From Clostridia bacterium (GTDB lineage: Bacteria; Bacillota; Clostridia; Christensenellales; SZUA-584), in contig JABGQS010000008.1 in the NCBI GenBank assembly GCA_018648645.1, positions 17,591 through 81,590 of the forward strand: a stretch of 64,000 nucleotides of DNA. Reading direction: 5' to 3'. The position numbers and the translations under genes are program-made. The notes beneath the pieces were generated by a model. That model worked only from the letters and a program-made list of their open reading frames with translations. It had not been told where the DNA came from and ran no database searches. Positions 16,847-23,742 of this stretch are shown here, in pieces. Numbering within the stretch: the stretch's first letter is position 1; the number at the start of each line of letters is the position of its first letter.

Positions 16847-17878
16847 ATGTCAAGATTTAAGTATTCTGCAGGGCCTTGGAACGTGCACAGCGGAGCGGAC
16901 GCGTTTGGACCACCGGTTAGGGACGAGATCGCGTTTGTGACCAAGGTGAAGAAATTTAAAGAGATCGGGTTTGACGCGATACAGTTTCATGACGATGACG
17001 CGGTGCCTAACATTAACGACCTGAATGAAGACCAGATTATAAAAGAAGCGCAGAAGGTGAAGACGATTCTTGACGACCACGGTTTGGTCGCAGAGTTTGT
17101 AGCGCCGCGACTTTGGATGGACCCGAGAACCATTGACGGCGGGTATACCAGCAACCGCGCCGAGGACAGAGAGTTTGCAATGTGGCGCAGTTACCGCAGC
17201 ATCGATATCGCCAACGCGCTTGGGTGCAACAACATTGTGCTTTGGCTGGCACGCGAAGGCACGTATGTGTATGAGAGCAAAGACCCGGTTATCAGCACAA
17301 AGCGCATTATAGAAGCCATGAACAAGATGCTCGAGTACGACAAGAATATTAGAGTTTTGATAGAGACCAAGCCTAACGAGCCGGTGGATATCAGCTTTTG
17401 CCCGACGATGGGGCACACGATGGCATTGTCATCTGCGAGCGTTGACCCGGACAGAGTGGGCGGGCTGCTTGAGACTGCGCACGCTGTGCTGGCGGGGCTT
17501 GACCCGGCGAACGAGATTGCGTTTGCGCTGGCGTTCGACAAGCTGTTCAGCGTGCATCTGAACGACCAAAACGGCATGAAGTATGATCAGGACAAAGCGT
17601 TTGCGGTGGACAACCTGAGGCGCGGCTTTAACCAAGTTAAGGTGTTGATGGACAACAACTATGGCAGCCGCGGCGAGTTTGTTGGGCTGGACGTTAAGGC
17701 GATTCGCACGCAGAACATCGAGAACAGCTATCGGCATCTGGAAAACAGCCTGAAGATAGCAAAGCTGCTTGAAGGAAAAGTTGAGCGGTTTGACAATAAG
17801 TTTGCGCAGCAGTGCATAGATGCGCGTGATTACGAAGCTTTGGAGATGTATGTTGTTGAGCATTTGATGCAGGGCTAG
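16847..17878 (+). CDS. Xylose isomerase-like TIM barrel protein
   Basis: 343 residues. It resembles the short (actinobacterial-type) xylose isomerases more than the 440-residue E. coli type. Visible parts: opening KYSAGPWNVHSGADAFG, FDAIQFHDDDAVP (usual His active-site region), NIVLWLAREGTYVYESKD (in place of W-G-G-R-E-G), RVLIETKPNEPVDI with a metal-binding Glu, LFSVHLNDQNGMKYDQDKAF with acidic metal ligands, and GEFVGLDVKA. It probably isomerises a five- or six-carbon aldose or a related sugar. It lies downstream of a Gfo/Idh/MocA gene, suggesting a small sugar catabolic module. Whether xylose is the substrate is not clear. Confidence 0.85.
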   Translation: MSRFKYSAGPWNVHSGADAFGPPVRDEIAFVTKVKKFKEIGFDAIQFHDDDAVPNINDLNEDQIIKEAQKVKTILDDHGLVAEFVAPRLWMDPRTIDGGYTSNRAEDREFAMWRSYRSIDIANALGCNNIVLWLAREGTYVYESKDPVISTKRIIEAMNKMLEYDKNIRVLIETKPNEPVDISFCPTMGHTMALSSASVDPDRVGGLLETAHAVLAGLDPANEIAFALAFDKLFSVHLNDQNGMKYDQDKAFAVDNLRRGFNQVKVLMDNNYGSRGEFVGLDVKAIRTQNIENSYRHLENSLKIAKLLEGKVERFDNKFAQQCIDARDYEALEMYVVEHLMQG

Positions 17879-17901
17879 ACCGAAGTAAGTATTGCAGTAA
17901 C

Positions 17902-17934
17902 GAAGGACGCTGACGTATTGTTGGCGTTCTTTTT
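17902..17934 (+). terminator. Terminator after the xylose isomerase-like gene
   Basis: AAGGACGC pairs with GCGTTCTT around a TGACGTATTGTTG loop and is followed by T5. It starts 24 bases after the stop. Confidence 0.7.
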
Positions 17935-18056
17935 ATGTGCCTGTCGAGTAGGGTGTATTATTGGCTTGAAAGCGATATTCAAACAAAATGAAGGGAAATT
18001 CGACTGTGTGTGGAATATAGTTAGTGGGTAATAAATAATGCAAGAGGGAAACTATA

Positions 18057-18584
18057 ATGGAAAAACTATTTGAAATTTCGGGGTTTAATATTTATTTGCA
18101 GGTGGCGGTGACGTTCATTTCGATTGTGCTGCATTTGATATTGATGCGTAAAAAGAAGCGAAAAGAGCCTGTGATTGCGATTATCGCGGTCTACACGATA
18201 TGTCTGTCGGGATGGTTCGCATTGGTAAGCGGATTGTTCGGGCATATATTCTTTGCCGATCAAGTTGCGAGCTCGATTGGATGGCCTTTGAGTTCGGGGT
18301 TCCAGATGGAGCTTGGGTTTGCAGCAGCCGGCATTGGGCTGATAGGCTTCCTCGCGTTTTGGAAGCGCTCGTTTATGCTGCCGTATATAATAGCGCGGTC
18401 GGTATTTCTGCTGGGCGCAGGGATAACTCACATTGTGCATATGGTGCAGCATAATAACTTTGCGCCGAGCAACACCGGGATTGTGTTGTATTGGGACTTC
18501 ATTTTTCCGGTTGTGTTGATAGCACTGTATGCGCTGTATAGGCGCAGTAAAAAAGGGCGGAGTCATTTTAAGATTGAGAAATAA
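18057..18584 (+). CDS. DUF6790-like integral membrane protein
   Basis: 175 residues with about four to five hydrophobic segments (about 9-27, 37-60, 81-101, 108-128, 140-157) and a basic C-terminus. The stretch SGLFGHIFFADQVASSIGWP followed by FQMELGFAAAGIGLIGFLAF resembles the DUF6790 family of small membrane proteins. No catalytic residues are apparent and the function is unknown. It is monocistronic: a terminator lies before it and a 220-base gap follows. Start ATG 18057 has AAGAGGG upstream. Confidence 0.65.
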   Translation: MEKLFEISGFNIYLQVAVTFISIVLHLILMRKKKRKEPVIAIIAVYTICLSGWFALVSGLFGHIFFADQVASSIGWPLSSGFQMELGFAAAGIGLIGFLAFWKRSFMLPYIIARSVFLLGAGITHIVHMVQHNNFAPSNTGIVLYWDFIFPVVLIALYALYRRSKKGRSHFKIEK

Positions 18585-18664
18585 CCATGCGGCAAAGAGA
18601 ATTGATGTATTCAAAACACAGCTAATGCGTTATATTACTTGTATAGAAATTCGGGAGGAGTGCG

Positions 18665-18709
18665 ATGAAGTACGCAAATATGGTTGATAGAAAAAAGAAT
18701 ACTGCATGA
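18665..18709 (+). CDS. Possible 14-residue leader peptide or gene remnant
   Basis: A short frame MKYANMVDRKKNTA starts at ATG 18665 and is preceded by a near-perfect ribosome site GGGAGGAG (18653-18660). It ends at TGA 18707-18709, about 100 bases before the aldo-keto reductase gene, whose product also opens MKY. It could be a translated leader, a decayed copy of a gene start, or chance. Low confidence. Confidence 0.25.
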   Translation: MKYANMVDRKKNTA

Positions 18710-18806
18710 ATACTTAGTTGCTACATAATTTTAAACATCAGATTAATGTCTAAATTATTCTGAGAATATAAAATACAAGTAAAATATAATAAGGAGGAGA
18801 AGATAT

Positions 18807-19793
18807 ATGAAATATAGAAAGTTTGGCAACACCGGCCTTGATGTCTCTGCAATCACGATGGGCACATGGGCAATGGGCGGCGGCGAATGGTGGGGTTCTG
18901 ATCATGATGATAATCGATATATTGATACCATCAAATACGGGTTTGACAATGGGATCAACATTATTGATACGGCTATGGGATATGGAGCAGAAAGTCATTC
19001 GGAGGAGCTTGTGGGCAAAGCATTGCACGGTTATCGCGACAAAGTTTATGTTGTCTCAAAAGCTACTGCGGATTTCTTGACGGCAGAACTGGCGGAAAAA
19101 ACGGTACGAGATAGCTTGAAGCGGATGGATATAGATTATATAGACGTCTATTTTATCCATTGGCCGGATGCGGCGATTTCTGTTGCGCACAATATGGAAG
19201 CGATGGAGAAGCTTCGCGATAAGGGATTGATTAAGCATATCGGCGTTTCCAACTTTACGACGAGGCATATGGATATCGCACGAACTGCCGGTACAATTGA
19301 CGTCTTTCAGCCTCCATACAGCCTATTCTGGCGCAATATCGAGAAGGAGCTTTTACCATACTGTATCAAAAACGGTATTGGAGTAATGACATACAGTTCT
19401 CTCGCGATGGGGCTGTTGTCCGGCACATACACGCAGGAGCTCAATCTTGAGGAAGGCGATATTCGAAAAACAATGGTGCCACTGTTTGCCGGAGAAACTT
19501 ACAGCAAAGCGCTTGAGGCAGTTGAGAAGATACGTAATATCGCGGCTCGCCATGGCGTAACGGTTGCGCAGGCTGCGATAAGCTGGGTTTGCAGTCAGCC
19601 GGGTATTTCGACCGTACTTACCGGTGCAACCACGCCCAAACAGTTGGAAGAAAACATTAAGGCCGTTGACATTGAATTTAGTGATGAGGAACTGGTAGAA
19701 ATGGGTAAGGCATGTGAGCAAGTCAACCGCGACGTCGCTGATTGGGACTCGATGTATTGGAAGAGCGCGGCGCAGTATGAGATTAAGGAGTAG
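18807..19793 (+). CDS. Aldo/keto reductase
   Basis: 328 residues, AKR barrel: KYRKFGNTGLDVSAITMGTW, INIIDTAMGYGAE (tetrad Asp and Tyr), KVYVVSKATADF (tetrad Lys), IDVYFIHWPD (tetrad His), and VLTGATTPKQLEENIKAV at the cofactor site. It resembles the general YhdN/AKR11-type stress and sugar reductases. Start ATG 18807 follows AAGGAGGAG. It is monocistronic with its own terminator and lies just upstream of the BMC operon, but the terminator and a new promoter separate them. Its codon use is somewhat less GC-rich than the AKR at 8176. Confidence 0.92.
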   Translation: MKYRKFGNTGLDVSAITMGTWAMGGGEWWGSDHDDNRYIDTIKYGFDNGINIIDTAMGYGAESHSEELVGKALHGYRDKVYVVSKATADFLTAELAEKTVRDSLKRMDIDYIDVYFIHWPDAAISVAHNMEAMEKLRDKGLIKHIGVSNFTTRHMDIARTAGTIDVFQPPYSLFWRNIEKELLPYCIKNGIGVMTYSSLAMGLLSGTYTQELNLEEGDIRKTMVPLFAGETYSKALEAVEKIRNIAARHGVTVAQAAISWVCSQPGISTVLTGATTPKQLEENIKAVDIEFSDEELVEMGKACEQVNRDVADWDSMYWKSAAQYEIKE

Positions 19794-19815
19794 GGCAGCA
19801 AACGAATGGAATGCG

Positions 19816-19848
19816 AAGGGTGTTGTAGAAATACGGCACTCTTTTTTT
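19816..19848 (+). terminator. Terminator after the aldo/keto reductase
   Basis: AGGGTG (19817-19822) pairs with CACTCT, with an inner TGTA/TACG stem, and is followed by T7. It separates this gene from the BMC operon. Confidence 0.75.
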
Positions 19849-19972
19849 GTGGAGAAACGGGGGAGCGGAAAGATTCCTAGCGGTGCTCGCAATGACAGTA
19901 GGGAGCGGGCGAAAAAGGGGGCGAAAAAGTGATATACACGATTCGGCGTGGTAAACGAATGAAGTGGTATTA

Positions 19973-19991
19973 AATAAAATTAAATTTTATT
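19973..19991. promoter_or_regulatory. Palindromic candidate operator of the BMC operon
   Basis: AATAAAATT (19973-19981) and AATTTTATT (19983-19991) are exact complements around one central A. The site ends 10 bases before the -35 box of the BMC promoter. The GntR protein encoded in the operon is one candidate ligand, but the site is AT-only, so chance cannot be dismissed. Confidence 0.5.
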
Positions 19992-20001
19992 GAAATTGCT
20001 A

Positions 20002-20030
20002 TTGCATTATTTAAAAACATGTACTATAAT
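20002..20030 (+). promoter_or_regulatory. Promoter of the BMC operon
   Basis: TTGCAT at 20002-20007, a 17-base spacer, and TATAAT at 20025-20030. The predicted start near 20037 leaves a leader of about 113 bases before ATG 20150. Confidence 0.75.
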
Positions 20031-20149
20031 ACAAGTCATCAGATGAATGTTATGAATAATATTACGATTACAAAAATTAGTATGATGTTGTGAAAAAGTT
20101 GTCAATATCAGTGCGAGTGGGCAAGGGCACTAAACTGCGAGGTTTGCAT

Positions 20150-20452
20150 ATGATTGTTGCGAAAGTGTGCGGCAGTATTGTCAGTACAAACAAATCGGAT
20201 AGAATGCAGGGTATGAAGATATTGCTCGTTAGGCAGGTGGACATTCCTTCGCAAAAGCAGGTGGGTGAACCCAAAGTGGCGATAGATACGATTGGCGCCG
20301 GGGAGGGTGAAATTGTGCTTTGCGTTGCTGGGAGCAGCTCGCGCCAGACGAGCAAGACGTTTGAAAAGCCTGTTGATTTGGCTATTATCGGGATTGTGGA
20401 TTCGATTGATTTGATTGGCAGCCGCGTGTTTGAGAAGTACGAGAGCGAGTAG
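20150..20452 (+). CDS. BMC-P shell vertex protein (EutN/CcmL/PduN family)
   Basis: 100 residues from ATG 20150, chosen because GAGGT lies 7 bases upstream and because the family begins exactly at MIVAKVCGSIVST. It is a single EutN_CcmL domain: MIVAKVCGSIVSTNKSDRMQ opens the barrel, MKILLVRQVD follows, VAIDTIGAGEGEIVLCVAGSS is the conserved D-x-x-G-A-G-x-G-E-x-V-x-x-x-x-G-S-S motif, and VDLAIIGIVDSIDL ends it. Such pentamers cap the vertices of bacterial microcompartment shells. First gene of the operon; the second BMC-P follows after 15 bases. Very confident on family. Confidence 0.95.
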   Translation: MIVAKVCGSIVSTNKSDRMQGMKILLVRQVDIPSQKQVGEPKVAIDTIGAGEGEIVLCVAGSSSRQTSKTFEKPVDLAIIGIVDSIDLIGSRVFEKYESE

Positions 20453-20467
20453 AGTAGAGGATACAGT

Positions 20468-20731
20468 ATGCTGATTGGTGAAGTGCTGGGCAATGTGGAT
20501 TGCACGGTAAAAAACGAAGAGCTGCGCGGACTGAAGCTGAAAGTTGTTCGGCTGTATAAGGATGGAAGAGCTGACAGAGTTGTTGTGGCGGGGGATGAGA
20601 AAGTAGCACCCGAAAACGGCGATTTTGTGGTTCTTGAGCAAAGTCAATCGCGTGGGCTTACGATTACGGATTTTTTAGGCGAGAATGTGTCGCCTTATAT
20701 AAATGAAAAAATCAACATGAAAATATCTTAA
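20468..20731 (+). CDS. Second BMC-P shell vertex protein (EutN/CcmL family)
   Basis: 87 residues. MLIGEVLGNVDCTVKNEELR matches the opening of the EutN/CcmL fold (G-x-V-x-G-x-V-x-x-T-x-K), and LKLKVVRLYKDGRADRVVVA aligns with the second strand pair. The usual D-x-x-G-A-G-x-G-E motif is changed to GDEKVAPENGDFVVLEQSQS, so the pore-lining or vertex loop differs from its neighbour. It diverges strongly from the first BMC-P, suggesting a distinct vertex type or a hetero-vertex. The next gene (BMC-H) starts 12 bases later after AAAGGAG. Confidence 0.85.
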   Translation: MLIGEVLGNVDCTVKNEELRGLKLKVVRLYKDGRADRVVVAGDEKVAPENGDFVVLEQSQSRGLTITDFLGENVSPYINEKINMKIS

Positions 20732-20743
20732 AGGAGAAAAACA

Positions 20744-21019
20744 ATGGTTAAAGAAGCACTCGGAATGGTTGAGACGAAAGGTCTCGTTGGCGCAGTAGAA
20801 GCAGCAGACGCAATGGTTAAAGCAGCAAACGTTAAGCTGCTTGGCAAAGAGAAAATTGGCAGCGGGCTTGTGACCGTTATGGTTAGAGGCGATGTTGGCG
20901 CAGTGAAAGCAAGCGTGGATGCAGGCGCAGCAGCTGCGAAGAGAGTTGGAGAGCTTGTATCTGTGCACGTTATTCCGCGTCCGCACGACGATGTAGAGTC
21001 GATATTACCCGGACAATAG
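20744..21019 (+). CDS. BMC-H hexameric shell protein (PduA/EutM-like)
   Basis: 91 residues, one BMC domain (Pfam 00936 type). [20 protein letters not shown] is the canonical opening of PduA/EutM/CsoS1 proteins, [20 protein letters not shown] is the central strand-helix, and [18 protein letters not shown] is the end with the conserved I-P-R-P-H motif. It forms hexamers that tile shell facets. The pore loop falls near KEKIGSG, a common KIGSG-type pore. It is the only BMC-H in the window, and no BMC-T is seen. It is followed by a structured intercistronic region and the DeoC-like gene. Confidence 0.97.
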   Translation: MVKEALGMVETKGLVGAVEAADAMVKAANVKLLGKEKIGSGLVTVMVRGDVGAVKASVDAGAAAAKRVGELVSVHVIPRPHDDVESILPGQ

Positions 21020-21024
21020 CTGCG

Positions 21025-21072
21025 GCAATCGGCATAGCGAGGCTGCCCGCAACTTCGGTGGCAGTTGATTGC
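21025..21072 (+). other. Nested hairpin between shell and DeoC-like genes
   Basis: GCAATC (21025-21030) pairs with GATTGC (21067-21072), and inside it CTGCC (21043-21047) pairs with GGCAG (21060-21064). No T run follows, so it is not a standard terminator. It may set mRNA processing or stability and so the ratio of shell to cargo. Confidence 0.5.
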
Positions 21073-21124
21073 TGTGCGAAAAACGACTTTAGAATCACAA
21101 AGAGACGGATGAGGTGAGATGACA

Positions 21125-21877
21125 ATGGATTTAGATGCACTTATTGCGCAAATTACGGATGAAGTGTGCTCAAGAATTGAAAACGAGGGCACAGCGCCGA
21201 TTGGCAGCAGCGATGTCGGCAACGATGTTGGCAACGATGTTGGCAACAATGTTGCGGGGGCTATTGAGTATACCGTTATGGATCCGAGCGCAAAAATTGA
21301 AGATATTGCGCGCATGTGCAGCACTGCCAAGCAGAAAGGCTTTGCAAGTGTTTGTGTTGCGCAATGGTTTGTGGCGTATGCCAAGGAGAAGCTTAGCGGC
21401 ACGGACGTGAAAGTGTGCACCTCAGTGGGGCTGCCGGGCGGCAGAAGCGCGACTGCGGCAAAGTATGCCGAAGTGAAGGAAGCTGTGAAAAACGGCGCGG
21501 ACGAGGTTGAGATACCGATTAATATGACGCTGCTGGAAGCGGGCGACCTCGAAGAGCTGAAAAACGACCTCGAAGAGGCGATGGTGCCTGCTGCGGACAA
21601 AGCGGTTGTAAAAGCCGTTATTGAGCTGGGCGGCGTATCGGCGGACAAAAGAACAGCCGCGATTGCGGAAGCGAAACAATGTAACGCCGATTACGTTGTG
21701 ATTAGCAGAATACTAAGCGGCGGGGCGCACGATATGGATGAAGTGAGCAAAGTGACCGAGCTGTGTGCAGGAAGCATAAAAGTGAAAGCGGTCGGACAAA
21801 TTTTGGACGGAAGCGCAGCGGGGGCAATGATTTCGCTTGGCGTGGATAGAATCGGGACGAGCGCTGCAGGACTATAA
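21125..21877 (+). CDS. BMC-associated DeoC-fold protein with N-terminal targeting-like helix; Schiff-base lysine absent
   Basis: 250 residues from ATG 21125 (GAGGTG 8 bases upstream; ATG 21119 is too close). Residues 1-20, MDLDALIAQITDEVCSRIEN, form an amphipathic helix like BMC encapsulation peptides. A Gly/Asn/Asp/Val linker with a triple DVGN-type repeat follows. The rest aligns with deoxyribose-phosphate aldolase: IEDIARMCSTAKQKGFASVCV, NGADEVEIPINMTLLEAG, VVKAVIELG and SLGVDRIGTSAAGL. In DeoC the catalytic Lys lies in A-D-F-V-K-T-S-T-G; here the stretch is ADYVVISRI, so the residue is Val-192. The equivalent of E. coli Asp-102 is Glu, while the relay Lys (VKAVG) remains. A Schiff-base aldolase reaction therefore looks unlikely without an alternative Lys. 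Confidence 0.85.
   Translation: MDLDALIAQITDEVCSRIENEGTAPIGSSDVGNDVGNDVGNNVAGAIEYTVMDPSAKIEDIARMCSTAKQKGFASVCVAQWFVAYAKEKLSGTDVKVCTSVGLPGGRSATAAKYAEVKEAVKNGADEVEIPINMTLLEAGDLEELKNDLEEAMVPAADKAVVKAVIELGGVSADKRTAAIAEAKQCNADYVVISRILSGGAHDMDEVSKVTELCAGSIKVKAVGQILDGSAAGAMISLGVDRIGTSAAGL
21212..21247 (+). repeat. Three tandem 12-base repeats in the DeoC-like linker
   Basis: GATGTCGGCAAC followed by two copies of GATGTTGGCAAC and a partial AATGTTGCG. They encode the DVGN repeats that join the N-terminal helix to the barrel. Repeat number could vary between strains and change linker length. Confidence 0.8.
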
Positions 21878-21925
21878 ATCAGTAACAAATAATGCAATGG
21901 GATTTTGCAGAAGGGGAGCAGTCAT

Positions 21926-22639
21926 ATGTTGGCGTATGTAACCACAAAAGATCGCATACTAAACTACATAAAAAAGAATAAGGTCAACATCGGCGAGAAA
22001 CTGCCACCCGAAAGCGAGCTGTGCAAGATACTCGGTATAAGTCGGCTGACGCTGCGCGAAGCCATTAACGCGCTGAAAAACGAGGGTATGATCAACTCGA
22101 TTCAAGGCAAGGGTACGTTTGTGTCGGGCAACATCGACAACATTGCCAACACTCTGAACAGTAACCTTGGCATAAGCGAAATGATTGTTTCGAGCGGACA
22201 CAAGCCGGGAGTGAATCACTTTGAGAAAGAGCTTGTGAAAGCGGACAAAAACATTGCAAAGAAAATCGGCGTGGAGGAAGGCGCGGATGTTCTTGTGCTA
22301 AAGCGTATAAGAACTGCGGACGACAAGGCGGTTGTGTATTCGATGGACTATTTTGTGCCGAAGATGACGGCGCAGTTTCTTGGGGTGACTGACGAGAACG
22401 TTTCGATATACAGCTTTATGGAGGATGTTTGCGGTATTAAAATTGGCTCGGGCATTGCTGAAATTCTGCCTGTTGTTGCAGAAAAATGGCTGGCAGAGAT
22501 GCTGGAGATTGAAGTCGGCGAGCCTGCACTGATGATAAAGCAAGTGGTGACGGATATTCATGGTGAGCCGCTGTTGTACGCAGAGGAGTATCTGCGCTCG
22601 GACAGCTTTAAGCTGCTCATCAACAGAAGGAGGTCGTAG
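21926..22639 (+). CDS. GntR/HutC-family transcriptional regulator
   Basis: 237 residues from ATG 21926 with AAGGGGAG 7 bases upstream. The N-terminal winged helix-turn-helix includes LPPESELCKILGISRLTLRE and INALKNEGMINSIQGKGTFV, typical of the GntR family. The C-terminal UTRA ligand-binding domain (about 85-235) has VLVLKRIRTADDKAVVYSMD, and LLYAEEYLRSDSFKL at the end. HutC-type proteins usually repress catabolic genes until a sugar phosphate or similar ligand binds. It lies inside the BMC operon between the DeoC-like gene and the alcohol dehydrogenase (2-base gap), so it probably controls the operon itself. Confidence 0.92.
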   Translation: MLAYVTTKDRILNYIKKNKVNIGEKLPPESELCKILGISRLTLREAINALKNEGMINSIQGKGTFVSGNIDNIANTLNSNLGISEMIVSSGHKPGVNHFEKELVKADKNIAKKIGVEEGADVLVLKRIRTADDKAVVYSMDYFVPKMTAQFLGVTDENVSIYSFMEDVCGIKIGSGIAEILPVVAEKWLAEMLEIEVGEPALMIKQVVTDIHGEPLLYAEEYLRSDSFKLLINRRRS

Positions 22640-22641
22640 TT

Positions 22642-23706
22642 TTGAAAGCGATCGTGAAATATGGGTATGGAAAATTTGAAACGGAAATCAGAGACGTGCC
22701 TGTGCCGACTATCGGCGATGATGACGTGCTGCTGGAAGTAAAAGCGGCCGGTGTTTGTGGCTCTGACATTGCGTTTGACGACGGCGGACACGAGAACCTT
22801 TTGAATCCGCCGGTTATATTGGGACATGAATTTTCGGGAGTTGTCAGCAAAATCGGCAGGAACGTGACTGAATGGAAGGTTGGCGATAGGGTTGTGTCCG
22901 ACAACACGGGCAAAGTGTGCGGCAAGTGCTATGCGTGCGGTGTGGCGGATTATCTATCGTGCCCGGAACGGCTGGGGCTTGGATACGGCATGGACGGCGG
23001 GTTTGCAAAGTATGTGCGTATTCCCGGAGAAACGCTGAAAGTGTTTCCGAACAGCTTGATGAGCATACCGCAGGAGCTTTCGTTTGAAGAAGCGGCGATT
23101 ATCGACCCTTGCAGCAACGCGTATATGGCGGTTGTGCAAGAGTCGAAGTTTATGCCGGGAGATTATGGCGCTGTGTTTGGCGTTGGTGCGCTGGGGCAGT
23201 TTTCGATACAGGCACTGCGTGCGGCTGGTGCGGCGAAGATAATCGCGATTGGGCTGAGTGAAGACAAGAAGGAGCGCTTTGACCTGGCAAAGTACAACGG
23301 CGCGACTGATATCGTGGTTGCCGACGAAGTTGACACGATTGAAGAAGTTAATAGGCTGACAAACGGTGAGGGCGTCGGTTTGGTGGTCGATTGCGCGGGA
23401 GTCGCGGTTGTGTTGAAGCAGTCGATTGAGATTGTGCGCACAGCCGGAGAAATTGTAAAAATCGGGTATGATGAGAAGCCTGTTGGGTTTTCGCTCGACC
23501 CGTTGATAGATAAAGCAGTTAGTTTGAAAGGACATTTTGGGTATAACTGGCTTTCGTGGCGCGGCGTTATGAACTTGGCGGTTGCGGGCAAAATCGACCT
23601 TAAGTCGATGATATCGCACAAGATGAAGCTAAGCGAGTTTCGAGCGGCGTTTGATTTGGTAAGGGATAGAAAAGCGATAAAGATTGTGTTATACCCCGAA
23701 GATTAA
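22642..23706 (+). CDS. Zinc-dependent medium-chain alcohol/polyol dehydrogenase
   Basis: 354 residues, start TTG 22642 with AGAAGGAGG upstream. MDR family: catalytic zinc ligands in AAGVCGSDIAF and VILGHEFSGVV, structural zinc cysteines in CGKCYACGVADYLSC, and Rossmann motif VFGVGALGQFSIQAL. The pattern resembles sorbitol, galactitol or threonine dehydrogenases, which oxidise a secondary alcohol to a ketone with NAD+. In this operon it would convert an imported polyol or sugar derivative to a ketose that the FGGY kinase could phosphorylate. It has no obvious encapsulation helix, so it is probably cytosolic. It follows the GntR gene by 2 bases, indicating translational coupling. Confidence 0.9.
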   Translation: MKAIVKYGYGKFETEIRDVPVPTIGDDDVLLEVKAAGVCGSDIAFDDGGHENLLNPPVILGHEFSGVVSKIGRNVTEWKVGDRVVSDNTGKVCGKCYACGVADYLSCPERLGLGYGMDGGFAKYVRIPGETLKVFPNSLMSIPQELSFEEAAIIDPCSNAYMAVVQESKFMPGDYGAVFGVGALGQFSIQALRAAGAAKIIAIGLSEDKKERFDLAKYNGATDIVVADEVDTIEEVNRLTNGEGVGLVVDCAGVAVVLKQSIEIVRTAGEIVKIGYDEKPVGFSLDPLIDKAVSLKGHFGYNWLSWRGVMNLAVAGKIDLKSMISHKMKLSEFRAAFDLVRDRKAIKIVLYPED

Positions 23707-23742
23707 TATTGTTAATAAAAGTGACGACTTGGAGGAATAGCT

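Larger units (their letters stand above)
19849..20149 (+). other. Intergenic region ahead of the BMC operon
   Basis: No convincing gene. The first part (19858-19930) is GC-richer and holds two GGGAGCGG copies around GATTCCTAGCGGTGCTCGCAATGACA, which looks like a degenerate dispersed repeat. The rest is AT-rich and carries a palindrome, a promoter, and a leader of about 113 bases. A GTG at 20090 is in frame with the first BMC-P gene but has no ribosome site. Confidence 0.6.

Noticed and set aside
20090..20149. GTG 20090 as the start of the first BMC-P
   Set aside because: No ribosome site; the family begins at MIVAKV and GAGGT fits ATG 20150.
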